A stretch of DNA of 7,886 bases from Spirochaetales bacterium (lineage in GTDB: Bacteria; Spirochaetota; Spirochaetia; SZUA-6; DRHE01). The notes below the pieces were generated by a model. The model made no database searches. It was not told the origin of the DNA and saw nothing but the letters and a program-made list of their open reading frames with translations. The translations under genes were made by a program, and so were the position numbers. The stretch covers positions 1-7,886 of the forward strand of contig JAFGFV010000046.1 of assembly GCA_016930895.1 (NCBI GenBank), in the 5' to 3' direction. This document shows, piece after piece, positions 6,541 to 7,886 of the stretch; within the stretch, counting starts at the first letter, position 1; the number at the start of each line of letters is the position of its first letter.

Positions 6541-6545
6541 AGGAG
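6541..6545 (+). promoter_or_regulatory. Shine-Dalgarno site that decides the dapB start
   Basis: AGGAG lies 6 bases before the ATG at 6552. An in-frame ATG at 6546 directly abuts it and would have to use the weaker GGAG at 6534-6537. The 6552 start also gives MVRIVIHGCSGKMG, the usual compact DapB N-terminus. Confidence 0.65.
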
Positions 6546-6551
6546 ATGCTC

Positions 6552-7772
6552 ATGGTCAGGATCGTCATTCACGGTTGCAGCGGCAAGATGGGCAGGGTGG
6601 TCGCCGCCGCGGCGGCGGCGAGCCCGGACATCGAGATAGCGGCGGGGATCGACGTGGCGGCTCCCGAGACCCCGCCGGATTTCCCGGTGTACTCCGACCT
6701 GCTGGCCTGCGATGTCCAGGCGGATGTGGTCATCGATTTCTCCTCGCCCAAGGCCCTGGGCGGGCTGCTCGAAGCCGCGGCGGCCCGGGGGCTCGCCGTG
6801 GTGGTCGCGACGACCGGCCTGGCCCCCGAGGACCAGGAGCGGCTTGCCGAAGCGGCGCAGCGGATTGCGGTTTTCAGATCCGCCAACATGTCCCTGGGGA
6901 TCAATCTCCTGTCGGAGCTCGCGCAGAAGGCAGCCTCGGTGTTCGGCGATCGCTTCGACATCGAGATCGTGGAGCGCCACCACAACCAGAAAAAGGACGC
7001 CCCGTCAGGAACGGCGCTCCTCCTGGCGGACGCCATCAACGAAGTGTTCCTCGGGAACAAGCGCTATCTCTACGGCCGCCACGGGCGCAACGAGCAACGG
7101 GAGGTTCCGGACATCGGGATCCACGCCGTGCGGGCCGGAACGATCGTCGGCGAGCACGAAGTGATCTTCGCGGGCAAGGACGAGATCGTCGAGCTGCGCC
7201 ACAGCGCCTCCTCGCGGCAGATCTTTGCCCTTGGGGCCCTGCAGGCCGCTCGCTTTCTCAAGGGCAAGCCGCCGGGGCTGTACAGCATGAAGGAGATGAT
7301 CACCGCGGAGAGCGCAGTCACCCGCCTGTACACGACCACCGAGGAGGCCCTGGTGTCGCTCTACGGGGTGCCGTGGGACCCGGTGAGGATCGCCGAGGTG
7401 TTCCGGCGGATCGGCGAGGCGGGAGTGTGGGTGGACATGATCAGCCAGACCGCGCCCGTGGAAGGCTCGGTCAGCCTCTCCTTCACCTTGTACCGCACGG
7501 AGCTGCAGCGGGTGGGGTCCCTGCTGGAATCCCTCCGGGCGGACATGCCCGCGCTTCGCGCGCAGGTTCGCGAAGACATCGCCAAGATCGCCGTGGAGGG
7601 TCCCGGGATGGAAACCCAGTCGGGGGTCGCGGCGCGGGTGTTCGGCGTCCTCGCCGCCGAGGAGATCCAGATCCTGTCGGTGAGCACCTCGGAGACCAAG
7701 ATCACCCTGATCACCCAGGAGAAGGACGAAGGGAAAGCGGTCCAGTCCATCAAGGCCGCCTTCTCCATCTAA
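6552..7772 (+). CDS. dapB: 4-hydroxy-tetrahydrodipicolinate reductase fused to an aspartokinase-type ACT-ACT regulatory module
   Basis: The 406-residue product is much longer than ordinary DapB (about 220-270). Residues 1-250 form a full DapB, which reduces the DapA product with NAD(P)H. They include the dinucleotide-binding HGCSGKMG (7-14), D34 after the second strand (suggesting NADH use), VATTGL, SANMSLGINLL, and ERHHNQKKDAPSGTA with catalytic H143 and K147. RAGTIVGEHEVIF (194-206) and a C-terminal GLYSMKEMI follow. After a short linker, residues about 266-335 and 342-406 match the two ACT domains of aspartokinase (LysC), with GVPWDP, AGVWVDMISQ, GMETQSGVAARVF and the effector-site-like STSETKI (378-384). 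No kinase sequence is present. The reading frame is continuous and both halves look intact, so this is a true fusion, not a broken lysC. The effector is inferred to be lysine and/or threonine. A tyrA-like gene follows after 10 bases. Confidence 0.95.
   Translation: MVRIVIHGCSGKMGRVVAAAAAASPDIEIAAGIDVAAPETPPDFPVYSDLLACDVQADVVIDFSSPKALGGLLEAAAARGLAVVVATTGLAPEDQERLAEAAQRIAVFRSANMSLGINLLSELAQKAASVFGDRFDIEIVERHHNQKKDAPSGTALLLADAINEVFLGNKRYLYGRHGRNEQREVPDIGIHAVRAGTIVGEHEVIFAGKDEIVELRHSASSRQIFALGALQAARFLKGKPPGLYSMKEMITAESAVTRLYTTTEEALVSLYGVPWDPVRIAEVFRRIGEAGVWVDMISQTAPVEGSVSLSFTLYRTELQRVGSLLESLRADMPALRAQVREDIAKIAVEGPGMETQSGVAARVFGVLAAEEIQILSVSTSETKITLITQEKDEGKAVQSIKAAFSI
7342..7355 (+). promoter_or_regulatory. 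Possible internal translation start for a free ACT-ACT polypeptide
   Basis: AGGAGG (7342-7347) is followed after 5 bases by an in-frame GTG (7353-7355, V268), just where the first ACT domain begins. Initiation here would give a 139-residue ACT-ACT protein. Bacillus and Corynebacterium lysC make a comparable beta subunit from an internal start. The same bases encode Glu-Glu-Ala, so chance is a serious alternative. Confidence 0.25.
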
Positions 7773-7782
7773 GCCTGCTCCC

Positions 7783-7886
7783 ATGTCCGGTTCGGTGCAG
7801 GAAATCGGCGTCTACGGCCTGGGCCGTTTCGGCTCTTTCTACGCGGGCATCCTGCGGGGGATCGCCCCGGTGCTCGCCTACTCCCG
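7783..7886 (+). CDS. tyrA: N-terminal fragment of a probable prephenate dehydrogenase (runs off the window)
   Basis: Only 34 codons are in the window. After a short lead-in the protein has one beta strand and a dinucleotide-binding loop, IGVYGLGRFGSF, with the GxGxxG pattern (G12, G14, G17). The second strand ends VLAYS and is cut by the window edge. This resembles TyrA proteins that oxidise prephenate in tyrosine synthesis. Other Rossmann reductases such as ProC or ketopantoate reductase cannot be excluded from so little sequence. The second strand ends in Ser with no acidic residue visible there, which hints at NADP use but is weak evidence. The ATG lies 10 bases after the dapB stop with only a poor ribosome binding site, so the gene is probably co-transcribed with dapB. 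Confidence 0.6.
   Translation, partial: MSGSVQEIGVYGLGRFGSFYAGILRGIAPVLAYS

Noticed and set aside
7290..7340. The DapB/ACT junction as a frameshifted or decayed lysC
   Set aside because: The frame is continuous across DapB, linker and both ACT domains, both halves keep their key motifs, and no remnant of a kinase domain is seen.

Overview
The window is dense, very G+C-rich bacterial DNA. It holds six complete protein genes and two partial ones, with almost no non-coding space. The best fit is a free-living or host-associated high-G+C spirochaete. This rests mainly on the PilZ protein, whose N-terminal layout (one membrane anchor, then an FYTKGKESGFTFREI-like segment) I associate with Spirochaetia, and on the style of the partial TyrA. 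No rRNA, tRNA or other direct taxonomic marker is present. I saw no insertion sequence, CRISPR array, tRNA or phage gene, and no stretch over 300 bases lacks a gene.

Layout. Positions 1-405 (minus) carry the start of a membrane protein, probably a CPBP-family protease. A short divergent gap leads to a c-di-GMP-type PilZ protein (479-1492, plus). It converges on pyruvate kinase (1489-2928, minus), and the two share a CTAG at their stop codons. A divergent gap with a promoter on each strand separates pyk from a comEC-rsmA pair (3068-5511, plus) joined by a GTGA stop/start overlap. rsmA converges on dapA (5498-6373, minus) with a 14-base antisense overlap. dapA and dapB are divergent, with facing sigma70-type promoters around a 16-bp tandem repeat. 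dapB (6552-7772, plus) is followed after 10 bases by the start of a tyrA-like gene that runs off the window.

The most interesting element is the lysine/diaminopimelate locus. The dapB product is a complete 4-hydroxy-tetrahydrodipicolinate reductase fused in frame to a pair of ACT domains. That pair closely resembles the regulatory (beta-subunit) half of a lysine/threonine-sensitive aspartokinase, but no kinase domain is present. The neighbouring DapA keeps its catalytic residues and lacks several residues that bind inhibitory lysine in the E. coli enzyme. Together these suggest that feedback sensing has moved from DapA to the DapB fusion. A Shine-Dalgarno-like AGGAGG before an in-frame GTG at the start of the ACT region also raises the possibility of a free ACT-ACT polypeptide, as known for the lysC beta subunits of Bacillus and Corynebacterium.

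Other points: the pyruvate kinase has Lys where potassium-dependent enzymes have Glu117, which predicts a potassium-independent enzyme; ComEC lacks the C-terminal metallo-beta-lactamase-like domain of the long forms.
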